Assembly (NCBI GenBank): GCA_002496475.1
Contig: DAJV01000078.1
Location: forward strand, 2,869 to 38,477
Origin: Vulcanisaeta sp. UBA163
GTDB lineage: Archaea > Thermoproteota > Thermoprotei > Thermoproteales > Thermocladiaceae
Reading direction: 5' to 3'
DNA: 35,609 nt
A program made the position numbers and the translations under genes. A model generated the notes under the pieces. The model was given only the letters and a program-made list of their open reading frames with translations. It made no database searches and had not been told where the DNA came from. Position 1 is the stretch's first letter; every line of letters begins with the position of its first letter. This document shows positions 1-8,064 of the stretch, one piece after another.

Positions 1-1
1 C

Positions 2-628
2 CAGGGCTGTGGGGAGTATGAGGGTGTCATAATTACCGGTGAGGGTAAGGTATTCTCCGCAGGTCTTGACTTAGCGGAGATTTATGGCTTCAAGACGATT
101 GAGGAATCTAGGAGATACTTTACGGCTATTAAGGACTTAGTTATTACGGTGGCTAATTGTGAAAGGCCAGTGGTGGCCCTAGTTAATGGCCCGGCCTATG
201 GATTTGCAACGGAGCTGCTATACTTCGTTGACCAAGTGGTTGCCGTTAGGGATTCTCAATTCTCCCTGCCCGGTATTAGGTATGGCCTTGTCCCCGTTAC
301 GCCGGCCCTTGCGCCCTATCTCTTCGGTATTTTGAGATCCAGGTTTTTCCTTGATGAGGACTTTAGATTAAGCACTGACGAGGCTGTTGCCTGGGGTCTT
401 GTTCATAGGGTTGTTGATAATGTTAATGAGGGATTGAGGGAATCCCTGGGTCTCATTGGAAGGATTGATGATATACCTCACGGCGTTTACCTAATGATTA
501 AGAGACTAATGATCAGTTCATTAATTAGGGAGGCTGGTGATAGGTGGGATGAATTACTGAATACGTTGGCTGTGGAATCCCTCAAGCCTGAGGTTAAGGC
601 AAGGCTTGAGAAATTCCTTAGGAAGTAA
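2..628 (+). CDS. Enoyl-CoA hydratase/isomerase (crotonase) family protein, 5' end missing
   Basis: The frame is open from the window edge, so the true start lies upstream. The GTG at 149 is internal, because the residues before it form the first crotonase motif (ITGEGKVFSAGLDL). The second oxyanion-hole region follows (VNGPAYGFATELLYFVD), where canonical enzymes read G-x-A-x-G-G-G-x-E-L. The usual P-E pair carrying a catalytic glutamate reads P-G here (FSLPGIRYG), so hydratase activity is uncertain and another crotonase reaction is possible. The C-terminal helices look complete and end in LEKFLRK. The stop overlaps the next start by one base (TAATG), suggesting co-translation. Family membership is confident; the substrate is unknown. 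Confidence 0.85.
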   Translation, partial: QGCGEYEGVIITGEGKVFSAGLDLAEIYGFKTIEESRRYFTAIKDLVITVANCERPVVALVNGPAYGFATELLYFVDQVVAVRDSQFSLPGIRYGLVPVTPALAPYLFGILRSRFFLDEDFRLSTDEAVAWGLVHRVVDNVNEGLRESLGLIGRIDDIPHGVYLMIKRLMISSLIREAGDRWDELLNTLAVESLKPEVKARLEKFLRK

Positions 629-1191
629 TGTTATTAAGTATGGGTTTTACGCAATTCACAATGCTCACTATATTCGATGGTGATGACTATCACGTGCTCA
701 TTGATAATGAGGTAATGATATTCATGCCCACCAATGCAAATGCGCGGGTATTAATACTAACGCCACCGGGCATTAAGCCTCAATTCTACTCAATCCTAGC
801 TGTGTTACTTGTTAAGTCAGGCATTGAGGTTGTGATGCCCAGATTGCCCTTATCATGCAATCAAGTAAGACTTACGAGACTAGTTAGGAAACTCTCTGAG
901 GATTATGATCATGACCTCATACTGTTACTTGGCTTTGATATTGAGGATTTAAATGAACCTAAGTTAATCATTGGATTCAGTAAGAGATCCGTAATAGGGC
1001 AATTAATGGAATCACAAACACCTGGATCAGTCTTTGTACTACCAACCAATGAATGTGGCTGGGTCGGTGGAGACATCGCAAGTCCTGATTTAATGATTGA
1101 TGGGAATACATCACCACTTAATGCCGTGCTTAGTATTAAGGAGCTTGTTCTCAATAGGATCTTTCACATTCTAGGTGCAAATAAAAAATAA
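628..1191 (+). CDS. Hypothetical protein, 187 aa
   Basis: I do not recognise the family. The ATG overlaps the stop of the crotonase gene by one base, so the two are probably one transcript. The predicted protein is soluble, with no membrane segment, and alternates hydrophobic strands with polar loops (VLILTPPGIKP near residue 42, LILLLGFDIEDL near 97), which suggests an alpha/beta fold. A Cys-Gly-Trp patch (NECGWVGGD) lies near residue 141. ATGs at 640 and 661 are alternative starts, since the first dozen residues carry little information. A role linked to acyl-CoA metabolism is only inferred from the neighbour. Confidence 0.65.
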   Translation: MLLSMGFTQFTMLTIFDGDDYHVLIDNEVMIFMPTNANARVLILTPPGIKPQFYSILAVLLVKSGIEVVMPRLPLSCNQVRLTRLVRKLSEDYDHDLILLLGFDIEDLNEPKLIIGFSKRSVIGQLMESQTPGSVFVLPTNECGWVGGDIASPDLMIDGNTSPLNAVLSIKELVLNRIFHILGANKK

Positions 1192-1215
1192 AGGGATCTC
1201 TGGAAAGCAATACAT

Positions 1216-1872
1216 GTGAGAGTGCCTTTATTCATTGAGTTTGATGGAAGGAACGTACTGGTAATTGGTGGTGGTGCTGTTGGTACCAGGAGAGCCGTTA
1301 AGTTCCTCCTGGCAGGTGCCAATGTCAGGGTACTAAGTCTCGAGTTTAATAATGAACTAACCCATTATGTTGAGCGGGGAAAACTTGAGCTAATTAGGAA
1401 TGATGCTAATGACCTGGACATACTGAGGAGGAACATTGAGTGGGCCGACCTAGTGGTCATTGCAACTAACGATCCCATGATCAATAGAAAAGTCAGGGAA
1501 GTGGCCAGGGAATTAAGGAAGTTGTTTAATGATGCCACCAATGCTGAGGAGACTGAGGTTGTTGTACCCTTTGAGGGTGAGATTAATGGTATAAGGATTG
1601 CCATAACCACGGAGGGACTTAGCGGTGTCATTGCCAGGAGGACACTGGATAAGGTAATGAATTTCCTAAGGGAGGATGAGGAGTTGATGAACATGGCCAG
1701 GGTTTGGTACGCAGTTAAGAGTAAGCTTAAGGAAGCCGTCAGCGACGTAAGGACTAGGTTGAATCTATACATGGAGCTTGATAATGATGAGAAATTCAAT
1801 GAATTGGCAAGGAAGGGCTTAGTCAATGAGGCCCTAAACTACGTTATGAGTAAGGCCTTATCTAACGGCTAG
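1216..1872 (+). CDS. Precorrin-2 dehydrogenase / siroheme-type NAD-binding protein
   Basis: This resembles the Met8p/CysG-N family, which oxidises precorrin-2 to sirohydrochlorin with NAD+ on the way to siroheme or heme d1-derived heme. The N-terminal Rossmann motif is clear (VLVIGGGAVGTRRAVKFL, about residues 14-31), followed by ADLVVIATNDPMINR (about 76-90) and the family's dimerisation and C-terminal helical part; 218 aa fits. The start is GTG at 1216; the overlapping ATG at 1214 runs straight into TGA. An A-rich TATA-like tract near 1180-1192 sits about 27 bp upstream. No other tetrapyrrole gene lies nearby. Whether it also chelates iron cannot be told from the sequence. Confidence 0.85.
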   Translation: MRVPLFIEFDGRNVLVIGGGAVGTRRAVKFLLAGANVRVLSLEFNNELTHYVERGKLELIRNDANDLDILRRNIEWADLVVIATNDPMINRKVREVARELRKLFNDATNAEETEVVVPFEGEINGIRIAITTEGLSGVIARRTLDKVMNFLREDEELMNMARVWYAVKSKLKEAVSDVRTRLNLYMELDNDEKFNELARKGLVNEALNYVMSKALSNG

Positions 1873-1875
1873 AGG

Positions 1876-2535
1876 TCACTGACTTCCGAAGGCTCGGTCC
1901 CCAGCATCCCCAAGGCCAGGTACTATGTAGCCTTTCTCATTTATCTCAGGGTCTATGGCAACGGTGTATATCTCGGAAAACGGATACTCCCCGAGCACCC
2001 TGTCTATGCCGTACTTAGTTGCAATCACACTGGCTATAATAATCCTCTTGGGGTTTCCATACTTAAGGACGTGTTTGAGCACGGCGGTTATTGTAGAGCC
2101 CGTTGCGAGCATTGGATCGGCAACTATCAATGTATCGTCCCCGAACACCCTCGGTACCTTTACATAGGTTATCTCAACGTCAAAATCCAGCGAGCCAGGG
2201 CTATGCGATTCCTCAACCCTCCTCGCACTAACGACACCCATCCTTGCATTCGCGAATATCTTCACTAAGCCCTCAACCAGAGGCATTGCGGCCCTGAGCA
2301 CTTGTATAATGACCACGTGGTCAAGGTCCCTAATCCTAACCCCCCTTGCCTTAACACCAAGTGGTGTTTCCACCTCTACGGTTTCAATGTCCATTGACTT
2401 CACTATTTCGTAACCCATCAACCTACCAAGCCTAACGAGCCCCTTCCTAAACTCAATCTGTTTTGTATCCCTATTCCTAAGTGTTGTTAAGATTGCCTGT
2501 GCCAATGGATGATCTATCACGGCAACCCTACCCAA
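1876..2535 (-). CDS. upp: Uracil phosphoribosyltransferase
   Basis: The enzyme converts uracil and PRPP to UMP in pyrimidine salvage. The PRPP-binding loop is visible at residues 140-148 (DPMLATGST), and the C-terminal uracil-binding segment at about 202-217 (GYIVPGLGDAGDRAFG). The length of 219 aa is typical. It converges with the siroheme gene, leaving only 3 bp between the two stops. A TTTAAA box at 2566-2571 lies about 33 bp upstream of the ATG, so a short leader is expected. The same symmetric box could also serve the C/D RNA on the other strand. Confidence 0.95.
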   Translation of the reverse strand: MGRVAVIDHPLAQAILTTLRNRDTKQIEFRKGLVRLGRLMGYEIVKSMDIETVEVETPLGVKARGVRIRDLDHVVIIQVLRAAMPLVEGLVKIFANARMGVVSARRVEESHSPGSLDFDVEITYVKVPRVFGDDTLIVADPMLATGSTITAVLKHVLKYGNPKRIIIASVIATKYGIDRVLGEYPFSEIYTVAIDPEINEKGYIVPGLGDAGDRAFGSQ

Positions 2536-2563
2536 GAAGACCCGCCAGTAACGTGAATGCGCG

Positions 2564-2571
2564 AATTTAAA
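2564..2571. promoter_or_regulatory. Symmetric TATA-like box, possibly bidirectional
   Basis: AATTTAAA lies in the upp/C-D RNA spacer. Its TTTAAA core (centre 2568.5) predicts a plus-strand start near 2595, about 11 bases before the C box at 2606. On the minus strand it predicts a start near 2542, seven bases before the upp ATG. The spacing rule is established for archaea; the dual use is inference. Confidence 0.4.
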
Positions 2572-2599
2572 GAGCTTTCTCTGGCAATGCCTTTAGTAC

Positions 2600-2657
2600 T
2601 ACTTGGTGATGAGGATGGTAGCCACTGAACAATGAAGATGGTCCAAAGCGCTGAATA
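2600..2657 (+). ncRNA. C/D box sRNA (2'-O-methylation guide) candidate
   Basis: All four boxes occur in order with archaeal spacing: C box GTGATGA at 2606-2612, a 12-nt guide at 2613-2624, D' CTGA at 2625-2628, a 3-nt linker, C' ATGAAGA at 2632-2638, a 12-nt guide at 2639-2650, and D CTGA at 2651-2654. By the N+5 rule the guides would target UGGCUACCAUCC and CGCUUUGGACCA, with the fifth base (U) methylated in each. I cannot place these targets in rRNA or tRNA from memory. The RNA fills the gap between upp and the DHH gene and ends about 4 nt before the DHH stop. Short AGTA/TACT flanks may form the terminal stem. Ends are approximate. Confidence 0.75.
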
Positions 2658-2658
2658 C

Positions 2659-3597
2659 TTAATACGTCATTGCCCTTACGGAGTCCCACGTTAATTCAAG
2701 AACCTCAAGCCTATCAGTATTTAGGTAGGTCTTCAATGCATTTATGAAGTCCTCAATGCCCTTACCTGGGTTAAAAAATGGCGACTTGTATTGCGCGCCT
2801 GAGGCGTATTTATGTCCGCCACCACCGAGTCTTGTGGCTACCTGTGTGCAGTCATATGGACTATTCCTATCAGCACCGCAGTAATACCTAAAGGTCCTCC
2901 TGTTCAACTTGAGTAATATGTTTACCATCTTGGCACCCCTGCGCTGAAGCTCAATGGTTAATTGCCTGTAGGATATACCGAGGTTTACTGAGCTGTAAAT
3001 ATTAATTACCTCCCTAATCGGTATCTTACTGGCTGTCTCAAGCATGAGCTTCTTAGCCCTATAACCCCTATCCACCAGGTCACGTATTTTAGCACTATCC
3101 AATGAGCTAAGGCCGTTAACGGCTAGGCTCCTCGCAATGTAGATCTTCTCATTATATGACGCAAACCTAACCGCTAGATCAAGTCTCTCAGCCTCATTAC
3201 TTGATATACTAGCCGTGTCCGTCTCTACGGCAACCTTAACCAGGCTATTCGCCACAGGGTCATTCTCTAAACCGAAGGCCTTCATGGCCATTAACGCAGA
3301 GCAGGGGGCCTCCGGATCGTAAAACTCAACCTTAGCGCAGGGCTTGTTGGTCCTGTGATGATCAGCCCTTATCAAGGCTTTGCCTGGACATGGGAGATCT
3401 GCTACGAATGTCCAGAATACGTGTTTAATCCACCAGGACCTGTTAACCTCACTGGGCGCCGCTAGGACAATGGCACCGTTTGAGTACTTCCTGAGGAAGA
3501 GGGCCGCGCTTGCTATTCCATCAACATCACCACTATCACAAAGCGCTAACGGTCTATTACTCAGTTTAGCCCACAATGCCGATAAAAACCTCCTCAT
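2659..3597 (-). CDS. DHH-DHHA1 family phosphoesterase
   Basis: This belongs to the RecJ/NrnA-like DHH superfamily, metal-dependent phosphoesterases acting on oligonucleotides, single-stranded DNA or cyclic dinucleotides. Visible motifs are DSGDVDG (about 21-27, the D-x-D-G site), ADHHRT (about 79-83, the DHH motif) and ETDTAS (about 125-130). The DHHA1 signature LGGGGHKYASG lies at about 256-266. At 312 aa it is a compact form without the extra domains of bacterial RecJ. It could be an archaeal nanoRNase or RecJ-like nuclease; sequence alone does not fix the substrate. The start is ATG at 3597, and ThiF-like coding sequence ends 32 bp upstream in the same orientation. Confidence 0.88.
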   Translation of the reverse strand: MRRFLSALWAKLSNRPLALCDSGDVDGIASAALFLRKYSNGAIVLAAPSEVNRSWWIKHVFWTFVADLPCPGKALIRADHHRTNKPCAKVEFYDPEAPCSALMAMKAFGLENDPVANSLVKVAVETDTASISSNEAERLDLAVRFASYNEKIYIARSLAVNGLSSLDSAKIRDLVDRGYRAKKLMLETASKIPIREVINIYSSVNLGISYRQLTIELQRRGAKMVNILLKLNRRTFRYYCGADRNSPYDCTQVATRLGGGGHKYASGAQYKSPFFNPGKGIEDFINALKTYLNTDRLEVLELTWDSVRAMTY

Positions 3598-3629
3598 GAA
3601 CAGACACTCCTTAATGACCGAAATTAAAA

Positions 3630-4376
3630 TTACTTTTCTTTAAGGTATCTTGAACAGACAGGGCAATTTTCAACTCTGCTAAGCTTTATCTCATCAATGA
3701 CCCAATTCTTACCATCAATAACCAATAACTTACCAGCAAGTGGCTCACCAATGCCAGTAATCAGCTTAATCACCTCAAGGGCCTCTATGGACGCTATAAC
3801 GCCTACTATGGGACCAACGACTGGGCAGTAACCCACGCATTGAGGTAATGACCTTACATGAACCAACTCAAAAAGGCAGGGCGTCTTACCTGGTATTATT
3901 GTTGATACTTGACCATACCAACCATTCACCGCGCCATGAACCAAGGGCTTCCTCAACTTAATAATAGCCTCATTAAGTACTTGCCTGCCTAGCCAATTAT
4001 CGAGTGCGTCAACCGCGATATCCATGCCGCCGAGGATTTTTTCGGCATTATCCTCCGTCAATGCATCATTTACGGGTTTTATTTTAACAGTTGGATTAAG
4101 ATCATGAAGTCTCCTGACCGCGATCTCAACCTTCGGCTTGCCAACATCCTCCTCCCTATACAGTAATTGCCTGTGAAGATCTGTTAGGCTAACCGTGTCG
4201 TAATCAACTATAGTTAACTCACCAACACCAGCACCAGCAAGGTACATGGAAACCAGTGAACCAAGGCCGCCGAGCCCAATCACGGCAACCCGAGCCTTTG
4301 ACAGCTTCTCCTGACCCTCCTTACCGATAACTGCGACCTGCCTTGAATACCTATCAATTAATTGCATGGAACTCAT
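3630..4376 (-). CDS. ThiF/MoeB/HesA family adenylyltransferase (E1-like)
   Basis: Such enzymes adenylate the C-terminal Gly-Gly of a ubiquitin-like sulfur carrier (MoaD, ThiS or archaeal SAMP). The nucleotide-binding motif GLGGLGS is at 34-40, the acidic/LHRQ segment at 58-70, and DALDNW at 123-128. Cysteines at 167, 180 and 184 and the CPVC pair at 238-241 fit the family's zinc site, although the first pair is not a plain CxxC. The length of 248 aa matches MoeB. No sulfur-carrier gene is next to it. The second Met (4367) is an alternative start, favoured if the TTAATAAA at 4393-4400 is the TATA box. The MFS gene diverges from it. Confidence 0.9.
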   Translation of the reverse strand: MSSMQLIDRYSRQVAVIGKEGQEKLSKARVAVIGLGGLGSLVSMYLAGAGVGELTIVDYDTVSLTDLHRQLLYREEDVGKPKVEIAVRRLHDLNPTVKIKPVNDALTEDNAEKILGGMDIAVDALDNWLGRQVLNEAIIKLRKPLVHGAVNGWYGQVSTIIPGKTPCLFELVHVRSLPQCVGYCPVVGPIVGVIASIEALEVIKLITGIGEPLAGKLLVIDGKNWVIDEIKLSRVENCPVCSRYLKEK

Positions 4377-4430
4377 ACTAAGGTGGCATAACTTAATAAA
4401 TTAATAAGAATTAGGTGTTTCGTCAATACC

Positions 4431-5588
4431 ATGAGGAGCGCCAGGTTGTCATTACCATACCTACCAATACTCATGATTAGGGTTGGTTCAGGAGCCAACA
4501 CATTCCTGGTCTCTTACTTATCGCCAGGTAACAACTTAATGATAGGTATAATACTTGCCTCATATCCCTTTGTGGAGGCCATGAGCTCCTTTATAGCCGG
4601 TTACATGACCGATAGACTGGGCAGGAGATTAACGCTTATCCTTGGGTATACCTGGATACTAATATTCATGGTAATGATATACCTGGTAATCGCACTAATT
4701 AGGAATCCGGTGCTTACTGCAGTATTTAATGGCGTAATGGGTTTTGGGGCGGCCTTAGTCCTTGTATCAGCACTGGCCATGATAACGGACCTAACGGAAA
4801 GAGACTATAGGGGGCTGGGTATGGGTATTTTTGATTTCATGAACATATTTGGTTATGCACTAGGCTACATGGTTGGATCTATCCTGTACCAAGTAATGGG
4901 AAATTCCACCGCATTCATAGCGCTATTGGCATTATTAGTAATATTTTACGTAATCATAATCAGCTACATAATCGAAACAAAACCCAGCGGTGGAACAGTA
5001 TACCTAAATCCACTAAGGGGTGTTTCGGGGAAGGTAATACCGACATTGCCAATTTGGTTTTCAATAACCATGATACTTGGCGCCGCAATATACTCAGGCA
5101 GGGCAATAGGGAGTATTAAGGGCGTCATGCCTATACACGTGGGCGCCTTATTCCTAGGCGCAACGCTTGTGGTTGGGCTGGGCTCAGTATTCTTTGGATA
5201 CATGTCGGACAGGCTTGGTAGGTTGAGGACAATGGGCATTGGGGTTACTGGCGTGGCAATTGGGCTAATGATATTAGCAGCGCTACTACTAACGGGTGTG
5301 AATCCCATAATTGCCGTTGCGGCGTCGGCGCCGTTCATCTTCATGGCGTCCGCCGTGGTACCCTCAATACTGGCGTTAACGGGTGACGAGGCCTTAATAA
5401 GCATGAGGGGTTCGGCAATGGGCCTATATAGCCTGGTACTTGGGCTTGGCATGGGGTTGGGCAGCATCCTGGGCAGTTACTCATACATACAACTGGGGCT
5501 TGGTGGAATAGCATTATTAGCCCTGGTGATCTTCATAACGGCATTCATACTCTACGCAATACTTAGGGCAATCCTCCTCAGGAAATGA
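4431..5588 (+). CDS. Major facilitator superfamily transporter
   Basis: This is a polytopic membrane protein of 385 aa with about 12 hydrophobic segments. MFS motif A appears in both halves: GYMTDRLGRRL near residue 57 and GYMSDRLGR near residue 255, as expected after the internal duplication. The substrate cannot be deduced. The spacer to the divergent ThiF-like gene holds an AT-rich TTAATAAATTAATAA tract (4393-4407) that can serve both promoters. The 3' end overlaps the convergent unknown gene by 11 bp. Confidence 0.9.
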   Translation: MRSARLSLPYLPILMIRVGSGANTFLVSYLSPGNNLMIGIILASYPFVEAMSSFIAGYMTDRLGRRLTLILGYTWILIFMVMIYLVIALIRNPVLTAVFNGVMGFGAALVLVSALAMITDLTERDYRGLGMGIFDFMNIFGYALGYMVGSILYQVMGNSTAFIALLALLVIFYVIIISYIIETKPSGGTVYLNPLRGVSGKVIPTLPIWFSITMILGAAIYSGRAIGSIKGVMPIHVGALFLGATLVVGLGSVFFGYMSDRLGRLRTMGIGVTGVAIGLMILAALLLTGVNPIIAVAASAPFIFMASAVVPSILALTGDEALISMRGSAMGLYSLVLGLGMGLGSILGSYSYIQLGLGGIALLALVIFITAFILYAILRAILLRK

Positions 5589-5964
5589 ATTGATAATGAA
5601 TGATCAACTGGGCATTGCCGTTCTTACCCCTAAACTCAACGATCGAAGTATTAACCTCCTCACGCAACGTAATCACCAGTGGAAAACCAAATACCTTAAG
5701 CCTGGCTCTTAACGAGCCAAGGACTGACCTGGGAAGCTTAAGCTCGGCAGTAAGTCTCTTAACAACATCCTCAATGACGCACTCTGTATAATCCTCACCA
5801 CAATCCTCAAGCTCAGCCTCAATAACATCACCACCAACGTACTCAACATACCTAACAACATTACCATCCAAAACCCACTCACCACGGTAGTCACCGAGCC
5901 TAGCATCAACAAGTGAAGGCACGAGGTAATAAAAAGTACTGTAATTAAAATCTAAGGCAAGCAT
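5578..5964 (-). CDS. Hypothetical protein, 128 aa
   Basis: I do not recognise the family with confidence. The protein is acidic in the middle (GGDVIEAELEDCGEDYTECVIEDV) with a basic, beta-rich C-terminal half. The N-terminal stretch from LDFNYSTFYYLV to RLTAELKLP vaguely recalls the N-terminal domain of AlkA/OGG-type DNA glycosylases, but no helix-hairpin-helix glycosylase domain follows, so I do not call it one. Its ATG lies 26 bp downstream of an AAAAATAAAA box (5986-5995) on the coding strand, supporting a leaderless start and a real gene. It converges with and overlaps the MFS gene by 11 bp. Confidence 0.65.
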   Translation of the reverse strand: MLALDFNYSTFYYLVPSLVDARLGDYRGEWVLDGNVVRYVEYVGGDVIEAELEDCGEDYTECVIEDVVKRLTAELKLPRSVLGSLRARLKVFGFPLVITLREEVNTSIVEFRGKNGNAQLIIHYQFIS

Positions 5965-5970
5965 AAAACC

Positions 5971-5995
5971 TTAAAAGGCAAGGTGAAAAATAAAA
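5971..5995. promoter_or_regulatory. Overlapping divergent promoters for tRNA-Lys and the 128-aa protein
   Basis: TTAAAA at 5971-5976 (centre 5973.5) lies 26.5 bp before the first base of tRNA-Lys at 6000. In the other direction, AAAAATAAAA at 5986-5995 (centre 5990.5) lies 26.5 bp before the ATG at 5964. Each TATA box is therefore inside the initial transcribed region of the opposite gene. Confidence 0.6.
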
Positions 5996-5998
5996 GCC

Positions 5999-6076
<78 letters not shown>

Positions 6077-6085
6077 GTTACGTCC

Positions 6086-6464
6086 TTATTGCCTTATCCT
6101 TATCCATTCGTCCTTTGTCCTCGTGAAGTCTCTGATCATGTTGAGGACTGTGCTTCTCAATCTGTCGAGCATTACTGCGTCACCGCATAGTAGACTGCCT
6201 TCGTAGAATGCGTCAATGATTGCTGTGTTGTAATTTTCAATTTCCCTTTCAACCATTAAAACATCAGCATAATGGACCTGGGCTAGGCCATTGGATGGTT
6301 CAGTGGATGGTTTACCACCTATAATGAGTAGGCCCAGTCACTGTCTATCCTAGCCTCACCGCGGGCTCTGGACCGAACAATATGATTGCGTAACCCTCAT
6401 TGCATAATTCCTTTATTCATTCCTCGATCTCATGATGCGCCTTGAGGAGGATTTCTCTAGACAT
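6086..6464 (-). pseudogene. Decayed MNT-type nucleotidyltransferase (HEPN-MNT antitoxin partner)
   Basis: Reading the minus strand from ATG at 6464 gives MSREILLKAHHEIEE, an in-frame TGA at 6417-6419, then IKELCNEGYAIILFG. A one-base loss near 6370 shifts the frame, after which SRARGEARIDSDW is readable. A second one-base loss near 6332 follows, then LLIIGGKPS and a clean tail ending ...KDEWIRIRQ with TAA at 6086-6088. Restored, this is the G-S-x-A-R-G...D-x-D nucleotidyltransferase signature of small MNT proteins. Both frameshifts fall in the catalytic motif, so no activity is expected. The ATG overlaps the stop of the upstream HEPN relic (ATGTCTAG), the usual pairing in HEPN-MNT modules. 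Confidence 0.85.
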
Positions 6465-6813
6465 AGTTCATCACTATCTTCATACACCTCAGATAATCCT
6501 CCACGTCATCCTTATCATAATCGAACATGTGGACGTCGGGATACCTAGACCCTACGCACTGCTCGGTAAGGCGCTTGTCGCATTTAACAATTTCATTATT
6601 AACAGGCTTATTAAGAGATGGGGACTACCTGGCTTAATAATGCAACTATTGAATGCGTATATAGTCTTGAACCCGTTAACTCTATGAGCTTACCCTTAAG
6701 GTAAAATTCAGCGGCCTACTGAGTGAAGAATGCCGCAGGATAGAAACCCCTTTGAACATATTCCTACTTAGTGCTCTATACTGCTCAGCCCTTGTGTACC
6801 ATTGCGATGCCAT
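6457..6813 (-). pseudogene. Decayed HEPN-domain protein (toxin partner of MNT)
   Basis: From ATG at 6813 on the minus strand the reading is MASQWYTRAEQYRALSRNMFKG. A one-base loss near 6748 shifts the frame to FYPAAFFTQ, which is followed by an in-frame TAG at 6716-6718 and then AAEFYLKGKLIELTGSRLYT. A third lesion near 6614-6622 shifts the frame again to NKPVNNEIVKCDKRLTEQ and GSRYPDVHMFDYDKDDVEDY, ending ...MNYV with TAG at 6457-6459. The W-Y-x-x-A, A-A-E-F-x-L-K-G and S-R-Y-P-D motifs are typical HEPN. A TATA-like TTTATATT near 6844-6851 lies upstream, so the old promoter may persist. With two frame changes and one stop it is not functional. Confidence 0.85.
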
Positions 6814-6925
6814 TTACGCCAATATTGTTTCATTAGCCTAGAATTTATATTTATCGCAATTTGATGATTTTATTCCTGGAGTTACCCCAAGGGAAACTAG
6901 AAGGTTATTACTTAATTAGACTCCG

Positions 6926-6933
6926 TTTTATTA
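6926..6933 (+). promoter_or_regulatory. TATA box of the DEAD-box helicase gene
   Basis: TTTTATTAA has its centre about 26 bp before the ATG at 6956, predicting a leaderless transcript. The remaining spacer 6814-6925 shows only AT-rich sequence and the likely old HEPN promoter. Confidence 0.5.
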
Positions 6934-6955
6934 ATGCCCAGTTTATTGGTGCTGA

Positions 6956-8050
6956 ATGAATGGGATATTTAACGAACTAAAAGAGGAACTTAGGAAAGCC
7001 CTTTTGGATTTGGGATTTGAGAAGCCCACGGAAATTCAGGGCTTGGTGATCCCCAAGGCTTTGAAGGGCGTTGATGTCGCCATGCAGGCTCGAACAGGTA
7101 GTGGTAAAACCGCAGCTTATCTCCTACCTATCATGAATTCCATGGTTGGTAAGGTTACGGAGTCCCTAGTCATTGTGCCCACCCGTGAATTGGCATTGCA
7201 AGTTGCTTCGCATTTTAGGTATCTCAATAAGTACCTTGGGTTTAGGCATGCCGTGGTTTATGGTGGTGTGCCTTATAGTGAACAAATAAGCTCTATAAAG
7301 GACGCATCCCTTGTTGTGGCGACGCCTGGGCGATTACTGGATCTGGTGAGGAAGTCCTATATCGATTTAAGTCGTGTTAATTACTTCGTCATTGATGAGG
7401 TGGATAGAATGCTGGATATGGGTTTCATAGATGATGTTCGTGTTATATCAAGCCTGGCATATAATAGGAGACAGACCTATGCTGCCACCGCGACTCTACC
7501 CAGGGAGATCCATGAATTATTGCTTAGTATTATGAGGAATCCTGTCTTTCTAAGGACGGGTAACCACGAGTATGAATTGCCGCTTGTGGAACAAGTCGTG
7601 TACTTGATTAATGGTTTTTGGAGGGAGAAGTATGATGTAATGACGAAGGAGTTATCGGGTAAATCCATAGTCTTTGCGAATACTAGGGAGAGGGCATATA
7701 GACTGCATAGGCAGTTGTCCAGGGAGTACTACGCGTTGTTACTTCATGGTGGCATGAAACAGTACATGAGGGAGAAGGTATTGGGAAGGTTTAGGGATGA
7801 GGATGGGGACGTCGTATTGGTAACTACGGACTTAGCCTCAAGGGGTTTAGACATAATTGACGTGGAGTTAATAATTAATTTCGATGTACCGAGTAATCCG
7901 GAGACGTATATTCACAGGATAGGAAGGACTGCAAGGCTTGACAGGAGGGGGCGCGCAGTAACGCTGGCTACGAAGAGCGAGTTACATGTAATAAATGCTG
8001 CGGCTAACCTCAGTGGTTCTCGATATAGATTAATGGATTTAAATGAATAA
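6956..8050 (+). CDS. DEAD-box family RNA helicase
   Basis: This is an ATP-dependent superfamily 2 RNA helicase of 364 aa, a bare two-RecA-domain core. Motifs in order are the Q motif FEKPTEIQ (21-28), motif I ARTGSGKT (45-52), Ia PTRELA (75-80), Ib TPGR (123-126), motif II DEVD (147-150), motif III TAT (178-180), ASRGLD and HRIGRTAR at the C-terminal end. Motif II is DEVD instead of DEAD, and motif III is TAT instead of SAT; both are conservative changes. There is no RNA-binding tail. A role in ribosome assembly or RNA turnover is likely for the family but is not shown here. Confidence 0.95.
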   Translation: MNGIFNELKEELRKALLDLGFEKPTEIQGLVIPKALKGVDVAMQARTGSGKTAAYLLPIMNSMVGKVTESLVIVPTRELALQVASHFRYLNKYLGFRHAVVYGGVPYSEQISSIKDASLVVATPGRLLDLVRKSYIDLSRVNYFVIDEVDRMLDMGFIDDVRVISSLAYNRRQTYAATATLPREIHELLLSIMRNPVFLRTGNHEYELPLVEQVVYLINGFWREKYDVMTKELSGKSIVFANTRERAYRLHRQLSREYYALLLHGGMKQYMREKVLGRFRDEDGDVVLVTTDLASRGLDIIDVELIINFDVPSNPETYIHRIGRTARLDRRGRAVTLATKSELHVINAAANLSGSRYRLMDLNE

Positions 8051-8064
8051 ATCAATGCCTATAA

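Noticed and set aside
149..628. Crotonase gene starting at GTG 149
   Set aside because: The frame continues upstream to the window edge with conserved crotonase sequence, so the GTG is an internal valine.
4964..5467. Long minus-strand ORF inside the MFS gene
   Set aside because: It is a shadow frame of a clear MFS transporter carrying motif A in both halves.
6442..6687. Plus-strand 81-codon ORF
   Set aside because: It is antisense to the decayed HEPN gene, which is recognisable on the minus strand; the plus-strand product has no family features.
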